Made by a program: the position numbers and the translations under genes
Source: Sphingomonas sp. QA11
Lineage (GTDB): Bacteria > Pseudomonadota > Alphaproteobacteria > Sphingomonadales > Sphingomonadaceae
Direction of reading: 5' to 3'
DNA length: 64,000 nucleotides
NCBI RefSeq assembly: GCF_028473665.1
Contig: NZ_CP098774.1
Location: 1,798,001 to 1,862,000, forward strand
In this document: positions 8,889 through 17,308 of the stretch, one piece after another
Layout: each line of letters opens with the position of its first letter
Position numbering within the stretch: the stretch's first letter is position 1
Notes under the pieces: generated by a model
The model's database searches: none
What the model was told of the DNA's origin: nothing
What the model saw: the letters and a program-made list of their open reading frames with translations, nothing else

Positions 8889-9264
8889 GCCGGCCTCCTA
8901 GCGCGGTTGCCGCGCGATTAGAACCACCCGGTGCCGGCGTTTCTGCTGCGGAGATTGCGTTGGCGTTCGAGACCAGATCGAAGAACATCAAGTTCCATGC
9001 CGCCACTCTTGCGACACCTCGGCAGTAGAATATAAAATGTACCACCGATTTTCATCATCATCAAAAAGAACATCAGCAAATCAGCAAGAAGTCTGTGAAA
9101 TTTTAGATTAATTAATATTGGTATTTCGGCATATTAGATAAAAATGATGCGAAAATGACAGGACTGTATTGCTTATATTACAATCACTGTAACATTTCTG
9201 ACCTTCATACTGTGTAGCGGCCACGAAGTCGGGACGGGATGTCTCGCTTAAGGGGAATCTACAT
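8889..9264. other. Intergenic region between metG and the TonB receptor, AT-rich part
   Basis: 376 bases without a gene. The half next to metG is GC-rich; from about 9020 to 9215 the sequence turns strongly AT-rich and has no credible open frame on either strand. It must hold the divergent promoters of metG and of the receptor gene. A dyad at 9178-9192 and a strong Shine-Dalgarno AAGGGGA at 9250-9256 are the only sites I can point to. Confidence 0.7.
9178..9192. promoter_or_regulatory. TTACA-N5-TGTAA dyad in the receptor promoter
   Basis: Perfect 5-bp inverted repeat TTACA/TGTAA with 5-base spacer, 73 bases before the receptor ATG, within the AT-rich leader. Dyads of this kind are typical operators of dimeric regulators. 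Whether the OmpR-type regulator encoded at 13138-13830 binds here is unknown. Confidence 0.35.
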
Positions 9265-11712
9265 ATGCACAATCCCAAAGCCTTCCGGCTTCAGCTGTTG
9301 CTGGGCGGCGCCCTGCTGGCAACCATGGCGTCGCCGGCCCTGGCCGAAACCGCCCCATCGGCACAGCCTGCCGCGGACGAAGCCAAGCCAGCCGATGCGG
9401 CCCCGGCTGACGCCGGGCAGATCGCCGACATCGTCGTGACCGCGTTGAAGCGCGAGACCAACCTCCAGAAGACCCCGATCGCGATCTCCGTGGTCAGCCC
9501 CGAGGTGATCGCCGACCGGCACGTACAGAGCCTGATCGACCTGGCGGACGGTGCCGTCCCCTCGCTGCGGATCGCGACCTTCGAGGCGCGCCAGTCGGCG
9601 CTGACCGTCGGCATCCGCGGCATCGTGCCCTTCGACGCCAACCAGACGGCGCGCGACCAGGGCGTCGGCGTCTATATCGACGGTATCTATCTCGGCCGCC
9701 AGCAGGGCCTCAACGCCGCCCTGTTCGATGTCGAGCGCGTCGAAGTGCTGCGCGGCCCGCAGGGAACGCTGTTCGGTCGCAACACCGAAGGCGGCGCGCT
9801 GAGCATCGTCACCAAGGCCCCGACCGGCGAGTTCGACGGCCGCGTATCGGCCGGTATCGGCAATTACGGGCAATATGACGGGCAGGTTCATCTCGACCTC
9901 CCCGCATTCCACAATTTCGCGGTCAAGCTCGACGGCGTGATCCAGCACCAGGATCCCACGGTCAAGGATCCGCTCGCGGGCCAGATCGGCTGGAACGCCT
10001 ATAATCGTGTCGGTGGCCGCATCGCCGCGCGCTGGCAGCCCTTTGACGGCTTCACCGCCGACTTCTCGTTCGACAAGGCCAAGGACGAGAACACGCCCTT
10101 CTTCAGCCAGCTGATCAACTACAACCCGCTTGGCCGCACCGTTGGCGTGTACACCGGCACCACGCTTGGGCCGCCCCCCGGCGGCACCTGCACCCCGGCC
10201 TGCATCGCACCGTTGTCGCCCCTGGTCGGCATCCACCCGGATCGTCAGGACGTCGCCGATGTCGGCGTGCCGCAGCAATACAGCGTCGACAGGACCAGCG
10301 GAGAAAGCGCCAAGCTCTCCTACAAGGTCTCGCCAGCACTTGAGCTGCGCTCGATCACCGCGTGGCGCAAGGTTTCCACCAACCAGTGGGACAACTCGGG
10401 CGGTCCGGAGCGGGTTCAGTTCGTGCCGAACGGCAAGACCAGCCGCTACAGCCTCTCCGACCTCTATCAGAACCAGTTCAGCCAGGAATTCCAGGCGGTC
10501 GGCAGCTTTGCCCAGGTCGATTACGTGGCTGGCCTGTACTATTTCAACGAAGAGGCCCGGGAATCGGCGGCGACTCCGTCTTCGATCCAGTGGAACGCGA
10601 ACGGCACGGCCTATACGATCCTTCCCTCCCAGGTGTTCGGACCGATCACCTCCAGCAATCAGGGCTGGGACTATAATTCGCGGTTCCTGCAGCGTGCCAG
10701 TGTCAACCGCACCCGCAGCTACGCGGCCTATGGCCAGGCAACCTACACGCCTGACTTCGCCGATGCGCTGCATCTGACGGTCGGCGGCCGCTACACCAAG
10801 GACAAGCGCGACGGCGTCCTCTATATGGTGTCGGGCGTGCCGACGAACTATCAGCTCCACTATGATCGTGGCCGGTTCGATCCGATGGTCACGCTGGCGT
10901 TCGACGCGACGCCGGACGTCAATCTCTACGCCAAATATTCGACTGGCTTCCGCGCCGGTGGCGCGAACGACCGCTCGTCGAATTTCTCCGCTTTCGGCCC
11001 GGAATCGGTGAAGGCCTACGAAATCGGCGCGAAGATGGACCTGTTCAATCGCAAGGTTCGCATCAACCTCGCCGGGTACATCATGGATCGGTCGGGAACT
11101 CAGATCGACTTCGACAATGTCGACACCAACCAGTTCCTGCCCGGCACCACGACGCCTAACCCGAACTTCAACCTGCACACCGAGAACACGGCCAACGCAC
11201 CGGGTATCTCCAAGATCCGGGGCGTCGAAGTCGACGTTACCGCCCGGCCGATCGAGCATCTGACGCTTGGTGCGTCCTATGCCTATACCTACACCAACGT
11301 GCCGCTGACGCCCAACCCGAACCCGGGGCCGACGTTCGGCGTGCTGACCCAGGTGTTCGTCGTCTACACCCCGCGCAACGCGGCTTCCGGCTATATCGAT
11401 TATGAAGTGCCGGTCGGTGGCAGCGATGCGAAGCTTCGTCTGCACCTGGATGCCAACTACGCTGACCCGAACTACAGCTTCCAGGCCGAAAACGTGAAGA
11501 CCGACTCCAGCTTCATCGTCAACGGCCGCCTCGCGCTGGCTGGCGTGCAGATCGGCGACGCCAACAAGGCGACCTTCTCGGTCTGGACGCGCAACCTGTT
11601 CAACGAGCAGCACATCTATCGCCGCTCGGGCGCCAATGACGCAGTGCTGGGCAGCTATGCCAACTTTAACACGCCGCGGACCTTTGGCGGCGAGGTAAGC
11701 GTCAACTTCTGA
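9265..11712 (+). CDS. TonB-dependent outer-membrane receptor
   Basis: 815 residues. Signal peptide ends near ALAETA (residue 28), followed by an Ala/Pro-rich linker and the TonB box IADIVVTALKRE. The plug domain contains the RGPQGTLFGRNTEGGALSI signature. The rest is a beta-barrel with the late TonB-receptor motifs YAKYSTGFRAGG and EIGAKMDLFNRKVRINLAGY, ending in Phe (GGEVSVNF). It belongs to the large sphingomonad group of receptors for sugars, aromatics or siderophores; the substrate cannot be told from sequence. ATG 9265 is preceded by AAGGGGA. It is transcribed alone and closed by a strong terminator. Confidence 0.93.
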   Translation: MHNPKAFRLQLLLGGALLATMASPALAETAPSAQPAADEAKPADAAPADAGQIADIVVTALKRETNLQKTPIAISVVSPEVIADRHVQSLIDLADGAVPSLRIATFEARQSALTVGIRGIVPFDANQTARDQGVGVYIDGIYLGRQQGLNAALFDVERVEVLRGPQGTLFGRNTEGGALSIVTKAPTGEFDGRVSAGIGNYGQYDGQVHLDLPAFHNFAVKLDGVIQHQDPTVKDPLAGQIGWNAYNRVGGRIAARWQPFDGFTADFSFDKAKDENTPFFSQLINYNPLGRTVGVYTGTTLGPPPGGTCTPACIAPLSPLVGIHPDRQDVADVGVPQQYSVDRTSGESAKLSYKVSPALELRSITAWRKVSTNQWDNSGGPERVQFVPNGKTSRYSLSDLYQNQFSQEFQAVGSFAQVDYVAGLYYFNEEARESAATPSSIQWNANGTAYTILPSQVFGPITSSNQGWDYNSRFLQRASVNRTRSYAAYGQATYTPDFADALHLTVGGRYTKDKRDGVLYMVSGVPTNYQLHYDRGRFDPMVTLAFDATPDVNLYAKYSTGFRAGGANDRSSNFSAFGPESVKAYEIGAKMDLFNRKVRINLAGYIMDRSGTQIDFDNVDTNQFLPGTTTPNPNFNLHTENTANAPGISKIRGVEVDVTARPIEHLTLGASYAYTYTNVPLTPNPNPGPTFGVLTQVFVVYTPRNAASGYIDYEVPVGGSDAKLRLHLDANYADPNYSFQAENVKTDSSFIVNGRLALAGVQIGDANKATFSVWTRNLFNEQHIYRRSGANDAVLGSYANFNTPRTFGGEVSVNF

Positions 11713-11764
11713 AGCATCGGCTGCGGGCATCCCAGCGGTGCCCGGCCCGACGATGCACTGACCC

Positions 11765-11798
11765 GGCCCGGGTGGCTCACGCCACCCGGGCCTTTTTT
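11765..11798 (+). terminator. Rho-independent terminator of the receptor gene
   Basis: Perfect 12-bp stem GGCCCGGGTGGC / GCCACCCGGGCC (11765-11776 and 11781-11792) with a TCAC loop, followed by TTTTTTT. It separates the receptor gene from the convergent kinase gene, whose stop codon is at 11802. Confidence 0.93.
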
Positions 11799-11801
11799 TG
11801 T

Positions 11802-13136
11802 TCAGCGCTGAAGTGGCAGCGCGACCACGGCGCGCAGGCCCGGCGCTGCATCTTCCAGGACGAGCGTGCCGTCATGCAGTCGCGCGATCGCGTCTACCAG
11901 GGTCAGGCCCAGTCCCTGGCCCGCTGGCTTGCCCTCGGCTTCGAGCCGTCCGAAGCGTCGGATCACCGTGTCATGCTCGGCCGCCGGAATGCCCGGCCCG
12001 TCATCGGCGACGATCACCGCGACCGAATTTCTGCGACGCTCCGTGCTCACCATGATCCGGGTACCCCGCGGCGTATGCCGGATGGCGTTCTCGATCAGGT
12101 TGACGAGCATCTGGCGCAACAGGTTCGGATCCCCCCGCACCGGCAGGCTGCCGGCGATATCGAGGTGCAGCGGACGTCCTTCTTCCTCGGCGACCAGTCT
12201 TAGCGACTCGCCAGTCTCCCGCGCGAGGTCGCCCAGATCGACATCGGCAAAACGCTCGCGCCGGTGGCCGCCCTCTATCTCCCACAACCGCAACAGGCTC
12301 CCGAACAGGTCGATGATCTGGTCGGTCTGCGCCAGGATATCGGCGATGTCGGCGCCGATCGGCTCTCCCTCGGAACGCCGTGCAATGGCGGCGGTGCGGG
12401 CACGTAGCCGGGCCAACGGGCTTTTGAGCTCATGGGTCACGTCCCTCGCAGCGTGCTTGATGTTCGCCATGAGGTCGTCGATCCGGTCGAGCATCTTGTT
12501 GAAGGCAGCGGCCTGCTGGTCGAATTCGCTGTGGGTCCCGTCCAGCGGGATCCGGCTTTTCAGGTCCCCGTCCATCACCGCATCGACGGTGCGTTGCATG
12601 GCCCTCATCCGCCCACCGATCACCGTCATGATGCCGACGGCACCACCGATCAGCATCAGGGCTGTAATGCCGAGTCCGAGCAGTTGGACGCGGAACAGCA
12701 GGCTGTCGAAGCTTTCGACGACGTCGTTGTCGGAGACGACCACCAGCGTGGTGCCATCGGTGGCCTTTCGGGCCAGCGCGCGGCCATGCATCACGCCTTC
12801 GACCTGGGCGTCCTCGCCGAAATTGGAATAGCCGATCGGCGGCAGGCGTTTCAGGCGCAAATTGCCGCCGATTCGCCGGCCGTCCCTGTCGACCAGCATG
12901 TAGAACAGGTCGGCAGTGTCATGCTCGCGTTGCGCGGCGGCGATCCGCTCGATCATCTCCCCAGGAGGAATCCCTCCACCGCTGATCGCGCTCGCCTCGC
13001 TCGCCAGGCGGCGGTCGACCTCCTTTCGCAAGGCGGCACTGTCGATGGCGTAGTTGACGGTACGAATCGCCACCAGCGCGACCAGGAAGACGACCACATA
13101 GACCGTCATGATCGCGCGGAGGGATCTCGGCCGCAT
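11802..13136 (-). CDS. Two-component sensor histidine kinase (OmpR/EnvZ type)
   Basis: 444 residues. Two membrane helices (about 10-25 and 155-178) enclose a periplasmic sensor region of about 125 residues. HAMP follows, then the dimerisation/phosphoacceptor motif THELKSPLARL with His235, N box NLIENAIRHT, G1 ADDGPGIP and G2 GQGLGLTLVDAIARLHDG. Downstream of its cognate regulator with one base between stop and start. Convergent to the TonB receptor gene, so regulation of that receptor is plausible but unproven. Confidence 0.92.
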   Translation of the reverse strand: MRPRSLRAIMTVYVVVFLVALVAIRTVNYAIDSAALRKEVDRRLASEASAISGGGIPPGEMIERIAAAQREHDTADLFYMLVDRDGRRIGGNLRLKRLPPIGYSNFGEDAQVEGVMHGRALARKATDGTTLVVVSDNDVVESFDSLLFRVQLLGLGITALMLIGGAVGIMTVIGGRMRAMQRTVDAVMDGDLKSRIPLDGTHSEFDQQAAAFNKMLDRIDDLMANIKHAARDVTHELKSPLARLRARTAAIARRSEGEPIGADIADILAQTDQIIDLFGSLLRLWEIEGGHRRERFADVDLGDLARETGESLRLVAEEEGRPLHLDIAGSLPVRGDPNLLRQMLVNLIENAIRHTPRGTRIMVSTERRRNSVAVIVADDGPGIPAAEHDTVIRRFGRLEAEGKPAGQGLGLTLVDAIARLHDGTLVLEDAAPGLRAVVALPLQR

Positions 13137-13137
13137 G

Positions 13138-13830
13138 TCAGTCCCCGCCCGTGTCCGTCCGATCGGTGATCATGTATCCGACTCCGCGGATGGTGGCGAT
13201 CGGGTCTCGCTCGCCCGGCTGGTTCAGATGGAGCCTGAGATGGCGGATGTAGGATTCAATGATGTTCGTTGTCGGCTCGAAATCATATTTCCAGACATTC
13301 TGATAGAACATCTGCCGGGTGACGATGCTGTTGGCATTCCGGACAAGCTCGCATAGCACCTGGAATTCCAGCTTCGGCAGGACGAGCAGTCGGCCGGCCC
13401 GGGTTGCGCGGTATTTGACCTCGTTCACCTCGATATCGCCGACCCGCATGATGCCGGAATCGCTCGTTCGGGCCGCCCGCCGGACGATCGCGCGCAGCCG
13501 GGCGTCGATCTCGGCCGGTGCCGCCGGCTTGACCAGATAATCGTCAGCCCCGGCATCCAGCCCGATCAGCCGCTGTTCCAGATCGGCGAGCGCGGTGAGC
13601 ATGATGATCGGCACGTCGATATCGCGGTCGCGTAGCAGCTTGGCGACCTCCACCCCATCGACATAGGGCAGCATGATATCGAGCAGCACCGCCTCGAACC
13701 TGCCGTCCGTGGCAATGGCCAGCGCCGCCCGGCCGTCAGCCGCCACGACCGCTTCATGGCCCAGTTCTTCAAGGTCGGCGACAAGCTGTTTCGCCGCGCG
13801 CGGATCGTCCTCCACGACCAGAAGTCGCAT
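13138..13830 (-). CDS. OmpR-family response regulator
   Basis: 230 residues: receiver domain with phosphoacceptor Asp51 (LLDIMLP) and conserved Lys in DYLVKPA, then a winged-helix DNA-binding domain (LPKLEFQVLCELVRN; NIIESYIRHLRLHLN; IRGVGYMI). PAAP replaces the usual PF after the conserved Lys, a minor deviation. First gene of a two-gene operon with the kinase. Confidence 0.93.
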   Translation of the reverse strand: MRLLVVEDDPRAAKQLVADLEELGHEAVVAADGRAALAIATDGRFEAVLLDIMLPYVDGVEVAKLLRDRDIDVPIIMLTALADLEQRLIGLDAGADDYLVKPAAPAEIDARLRAIVRRAARTSDSGIMRVGDIEVNEVKYRATRAGRLLVLPKLEFQVLCELVRNANSIVTRQMFYQNVWKYDFEPTTNIIESYIRHLRLHLNQPGERDPIATIRGVGYMITDRTDTGGD

Positions 13831-13909
13831 CTCTGTCGGCCCTCAATGGGAAATCGGTGAATGCCTCCCATATCCTTTGCGCGGCCGATCTCAACCTCGG
13901 TAACGGGAA

Positions 13910-13958
13910 CCGCTATCCGGCGTTGACAAATCGGCGCGTCCGCTCGTGCCGATAGCGG
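13910..13958. promoter_or_regulatory. Inverted repeat CCGCTATC / GATAGCGG between divergent genes
   Basis: CCGCTATC (13910-13917) and GATAGCGG (13951-13958) form an 8-bp inverted repeat flanking a TTGACA hexamer (13923-13928). It lies between the divergent response-regulator and GFA genes. Could be an operator or a cruciform; no consensus recognised. Confidence 0.3.
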
Positions 13959-13987
13959 ACAATCCACAATCGCGGTAAAGGGTCGTG

Positions 13988-14320
13988 ATGAGCGTTCTTG
14001 GAAGCTGTCACTGCGGTAACGTGCGGATAGAGCTGCCAAGCCCGCCGGAATGGGTGGCGGACTGTAATTGCTCCCTCTGTCGTCGGCTGGCATGGCGTGT
14101 GGCTTACTTCCCGCCGGAACAGGTGAAGATTTCAGGCCAGACGACGGCCTATATCTGGGGCGATCGAATGATCGGCATTCACCACTGCCCAATCTGCGGC
14201 TGCGGTACTCACTGGCAGACCCTTGGGGAAGATTTCGGCAAAATGGGCATCAACGCCCGTTTGCTCGACACATTCGACGAAAAGATCGTCGAGGTGAGGA
14301 AGGTCGACAACACGGATTAG
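13988..14320 (+). CDS. GFA/CENP-V family zinc protein
   Basis: 110 residues, the usual size of the single-domain glutathione-dependent formaldehyde-activating (GFA) fold. Zinc-ligand cysteines occur as CHCG near the start, CNCSLCRR in the middle and CPICGCGTHW. Substrate is unknown for most members; some bind S-hydroxymethylglutathione. Start ATG 13988 is chosen over the adjacent GTG 13985 because AAAGG (13977-13981) is better spaced. Transcribed away from the two-component genes. Confidence 0.88.
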   Translation: MSVLGSCHCGNVRIELPSPPEWVADCNCSLCRRLAWRVAYFPPEQVKISGQTTAYIWGDRMIGIHHCPICGCGTHWQTLGEDFGKMGINARLLDTFDEKIVEVRKVDNTD

Positions 14321-14513
14321 GTCCGTGGCTGGCATGCGCTTTCCCTCCTTGCCGCCGGCCGGCACGAAGCATTGCAGAGCGTCTTCCTCGGGCTGTAGCA
14401 GGCTGATGCATCAGCTCGGCGATCAACCGAACCATAAGGTTGCTTTTAAAGGGCGACTTGCAGGGGCGATTGTAGCGACGCAGTTTGCAGGGAGCCGTCA
14501 CCCGTGATTCTTC

Positions 14514-14519
14514 GAGGAG
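14514..14519 (+). promoter_or_regulatory. Shine-Dalgarno that sets the start of the secreted protein gene
   Basis: GAGGAG 8 bases before GTG 14528. It favours this GTG, which begins directly with a signal peptide, over the GTG at 14504. Confidence 0.7.
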
Positions 14520-14527
14520 AAAGCACC

Positions 14528-15370
14528 GTGAAAACACCCCTGTGGATTACAGGCCCGGTACTGACCGGCCTCGGACTGCTTGCCGTGCCCGGTTTCGCCC
14601 AGACCGCGCCCGGGCTGGAGGATATGGTCGGCGCTCGGGCAGGCCAGGCTGAAGGCGCGCTGCAATTGCGCGGGTATCGTTTCATCCGCACCACCACCGG
14701 AGACGACCGAAAATGGAGCTATTGGTGGAATGATGCGCAGCGGCAATGCGTGTCGATCGCGACGGTTAACGGACGATACGACTCGATCGTTGCGACGCCC
14801 GCGCCCGATTGCGGTCAGCGCCAGTCCGGCAGCGGAAACCGTCCGGAGCAAAGCTCCCGCCCCGATCCGGGCTATCGTCCCCGGCCGGATAGGCCCGGCC
14901 GCCCGGATTATGTTCAGCCCGGCGAGGATGGTTTCCAGGTCGCCGGTCGTCGCATCGACCTCGGCCTGGTCTGTTTCGGCGACGGACAGCGGCCGGCGCT
15001 CGCGACACGCTATGGCTGGTCCTGGAACGATCGGCGCGATCGCTACGATTTCGGCAACCGCACCGAACTGACGACCCAGCAGTTCGACGCCTCGATCATG
15101 TTCCAGCTCTGGAGCGATGGCGGGCGCGTCCGCTTGCCGAAGAAGCTCATCCCGCCGATCAACTCGCGCGGCAATGACGGCTGGTGGGACCTTTACGATG
15201 TCTCGGTGCGGCCGGACATCATCACGGCAACCTATCGCCTGAACGGCCTGAACAAGCCGCGCATCACGATCGATCGCCGCAGCGGGCGCATCACTGTGCA
15301 GGGGGCCTATAATTACGGTTTCCGCGGCACCTGCGACATGATCGACGGACGCGATCACCGGCGCTTCTGA
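14528..15370 (+). CDS. Hypothetical secreted protein
   Basis: 280 residues starting at GTG 14528 (MKTPLWITGPVLTGLGLL), with a signal peptide cleaved after GFAQ. The N-terminal third resembles small YD-rich exported proteins of sphingomonads (ALQLRGYRFIRTTTGDDRK, then YWWNDAQRQCVSI). A Pro/Arg/Tyr-rich linker follows, then a domain of about 150 residues with YGWSWNDRRDRYDFG and a late Cys (FRGTCDMI). No function recognised. It is the last gene of the islet between metG and holB and is followed by a repeat-bearing intergenic region. Confidence 0.8.
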   Translation: MKTPLWITGPVLTGLGLLAVPGFAQTAPGLEDMVGARAGQAEGALQLRGYRFIRTTTGDDRKWSYWWNDAQRQCVSIATVNGRYDSIVATPAPDCGQRQSGSGNRPEQSSRPDPGYRPRPDRPGRPDYVQPGEDGFQVAGRRIDLGLVCFGDGQRPALATRYGWSWNDRRDRYDFGNRTELTTQQFDASIMFQLWSDGGRVRLPKKLIPPINSRGNDGWWDLYDVSVRPDIITATYRLNGLNKPRITIDRRSGRITVQGAYNYGFRGTCDMIDGRDHRRF

Positions 15371-15701
15371 TCCGGTGTCGCCCGCTACGCCGGGGAGAAT
15401 GATTCAACATTGCCGCCGATACCGGCAGCGTGGCGCAGGACAGGGCCGGTCGGCTCCTGTCCCGCTCTTTCACATGACGATGATATTGGACGATCCGGTT
15501 CGATCGTGATCACGCTCGAATGGCGGTATTTCCGTCCTGTTCGCATCGGTTTTTCCGCTGTTATGCCATAACAGGGAAAACACTCACCAACCGATTGAAA
15601 AGGCACCGGGATTTTGGCCCAAAAATCCACCATAACAGCGGAAGAAAAAATTGAATGGCCCAACAGGCGAAAACGCGCCGCTGTTGAAGGGAATCCCGGG
15701 T
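15371..15701. other. Gene-free region with repeat element
   Basis: 331 bases between the stops of two convergent genes. No credible reading frame. The half next to holB contains the inverted-repeat element described at 15553-15643, one AACAGGGAA repeat core, and further small dyads (for example CAACAG ... CTGTTG at 15660-15687). No clear U-run terminator for either neighbour. Confidence 0.7.
15553..15643. repeat. Inverted-repeat element with AACAGGGAA core
   Basis: Perfect 13-bp terminal arms TTCCGCTGTTATG (15553-15565) and CATAACAGCGGAA (15631-15643) enclose 65 bases. Inside are the repeat core AACAGGGAA (15570-15578) and a 7-bp hairpin GGATTTT/AAAATCC (15609-15628). The architecture resembles a small non-autonomous palindromic repeat. 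The same core occurs six times at 48.1-48.26 kb, so it belongs to a dispersed family. Confidence 0.7.
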
Positions 15702-16682
15702 CTATGCCTCGGCGAGCTTCGCCACCAGCCCGGCCATTTCATAGACCGTCGCCTGCGAATCCAGCGACAATCCCCGGGCGGTCGCGGCCAGCGCGCGCGC
15801 CGCGTCATAGCTGTCGAGCGCCGTCTGCAATCGCCGTCCCTGTCGGGACGGCGCTACTGAGGCAATGAACGCGGGCGCGCGATCGAGAAATGCCTCGTAG
15901 CGCGGCTGGGCCGCCTTGGGCGCGAGCATCTTGGCCAGCCTGCTGCGCCGCGCGTTGCCGGGATCGCCATCGCGCGCGATCGCAGCCATGGCGTCATCGA
16001 GCTTGGCCAGATCAAGTCCGGCAAAGCCGAGCGCGCGGCCCGGCGCGCCCTGTCCCGCCTTGACCAGTGCGGCGATCTCAGCCTCGTCGCATTCGGGCAG
16101 CGTGCGGCGGAGCACGCCGGCCATCGCCACATCGTCGAGCGGGTCGAAGCGCAGCAGCCGGCATCGCGACCGGATCGTCGGCAGCAACCGACCCGGGGCA
16201 TGGCTGATCAGCAGGAAGATCGTGCCGGCGGGCGGTTCTTCCAGGTTCTTGAGCAGGGCGTTCGCCCCGCCCCGCTCCAGATCGTCGATCGCGTCGATCA
16301 GCACCATGCGCCGCGACGACATTGACGGCGTGGTCGCGAACATCGGCTGGAGCGACCTGACCTGCGCGATCGTGATGCTCCGCGCGAGATCCTGCCCCGG
16401 CTTGTCGGCGTCCTTGGGCTGGCGTGCCAGTTCGCGATAATCGGGATGCGATCCCGCGGTGACCAGCGATCGGGTCCGGTCGCCCTCCGGCACGTCGAAG
16501 CCTGGTGGCAGCGTGCCCGGCGAAGCGCCTTCGGCCAGAAGCCGAAGCGCCGCCGCTCGGGCGAAGCTCGCCTTGCCGACACCCTCGGGCCCGGCGAACA
16601 GCCAGGCATGGTGCAACGCCCCGCTCGCCATCGCTGCCGCAAAGGCAGCGTGCGCCGCTTCATTGCCGACCGGCAAGGTCAT
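15702..16682 (-). CDS. holB: DNA polymerase III subunit delta'
   Basis: 326 residues, clamp-loader AAA+ subunit. Walker A GPEGVGKASFA near residue 32, sensor-1 region MVLIDAIDDLERGGANALLK, and SRC motif TIRSRCRLLRF. Overlaps the tmk stop (ATGA), so tmk-holB are coupled, an arrangement conserved in alphaproteobacteria where metG normally follows. Confidence 0.94.
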   Translation of the reverse strand: MTLPVGNEAAHAAFAAAMASGALHHAWLFAGPEGVGKASFARAAALRLLAEGASPGTLPPGFDVPEGDRTRSLVTAGSHPDYRELARQPKDADKPGQDLARSITIAQVRSLQPMFATTPSMSSRRMVLIDAIDDLERGGANALLKNLEEPPAGTIFLLISHAPGRLLPTIRSRCRLLRFDPLDDVAMAGVLRRTLPECDEAEIAALVKAGQGAPGRALGFAGLDLAKLDDAMAAIARDGDPGNARRSRLAKMLAPKAAQPRYEAFLDRAPAFIASVAPSRQGRRLQTALDSYDAARALAATARGLSLDSQATVYEMAGLVAKLAEA

Positions 16683-17308
16683 GGTAGCAGGTCGCCGAGA
16701 TCGGCGAGCAGCGCTTCGGTCACCGTCTCGGGCGCGCCCGACGCGTCGATCAGCCGTACCCGTTCGGGCTCATGCTCGGCGAATCGCCGGAACGCGGCGG
16801 CGACGTCGGCATGAAAGGCATCGCCCCGAGCCGCGAAGCGATCCGCCCCAACGCCGTCACGCACCTCGGCGCGGGCGCGGCCCTGTTCGGGCGGCACTTC
16901 GAGCACGAAAGTACGATCGGGCAAAAGGCCGCGCGATCCGAACGCGTGGAGCGCCAGCACGGCGGCATCATCGATCCCGCCCGCAACGCCCTGATAGGCG
17001 CGCGAGCTGTCGATGAAGCGGTCGCAGATCACCCAGGTGCCGGCGCCGACAGCCGGGCGGATCAGCTTCTCGACATGGTCGGCGCGCGCCGCCGCGAACA
17101 ACAGCGCCTCGCTGTGGGGGCTCCAGCGCTTGACGTCGCCTTGCATCAGCAGAGCGCGGATCGCCTCCGCGCCCTCGCTGCCGCCAGGCTCGCGAGTCAC
17201 CAGCGTCTCGATGCCGCGTGCGCCCAGCGCCTCGGCCAGCCGCTTCGCCTGAGTCGATTTGCCGGCCCCTTCCCCGCCCTCGAGCGAGATGAAGCGCCCG
17301 GTCGTCAC
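16679..17308 (-). CDS. tmk: Thymidylate kinase
   Basis: 209 residues. P-loop GGEGAGKST at residues 11-19, REPGGSEGAEAIR (dTMP-binding DRX/REPG motif) and DRFIDSSRAYQG. Converts dTMP to dTDP for DNA synthesis. Stop overlaps the holB start and its own start overlaps the dacC stop by 4 bases. Confidence 0.96.
   Translation of the reverse strand: MTTGRFISLEGGEGAGKSTQAKRLAEALGARGIETLVTREPGGSEGAEAIRALLMQGDVKRWSPHSEALLFAAARADHVEKLIRPAVGAGTWVICDRFIDSSRAYQGVAGGIDDAAVLALHAFGSRGLLPDRTFVLEVPPEQGRARAEVRDGVGADRFAARGDAFHADVAAAFRRFAEHEPERVRLIDASGAPETVTEALLADLGDLLP

Noticed and set aside
9259..11730. An 823-codon open frame opposite the TonB receptor
   Set aside because: Codon-position shadow of the receptor gene; composition dominated by Arg, Val, Asp and no signal or domain.
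15371..15701. CRISPR-like repeat array
   Set aside because: The AACAGGGAA units are short, irregularly spaced and in both orientations, and no cas gene is present.
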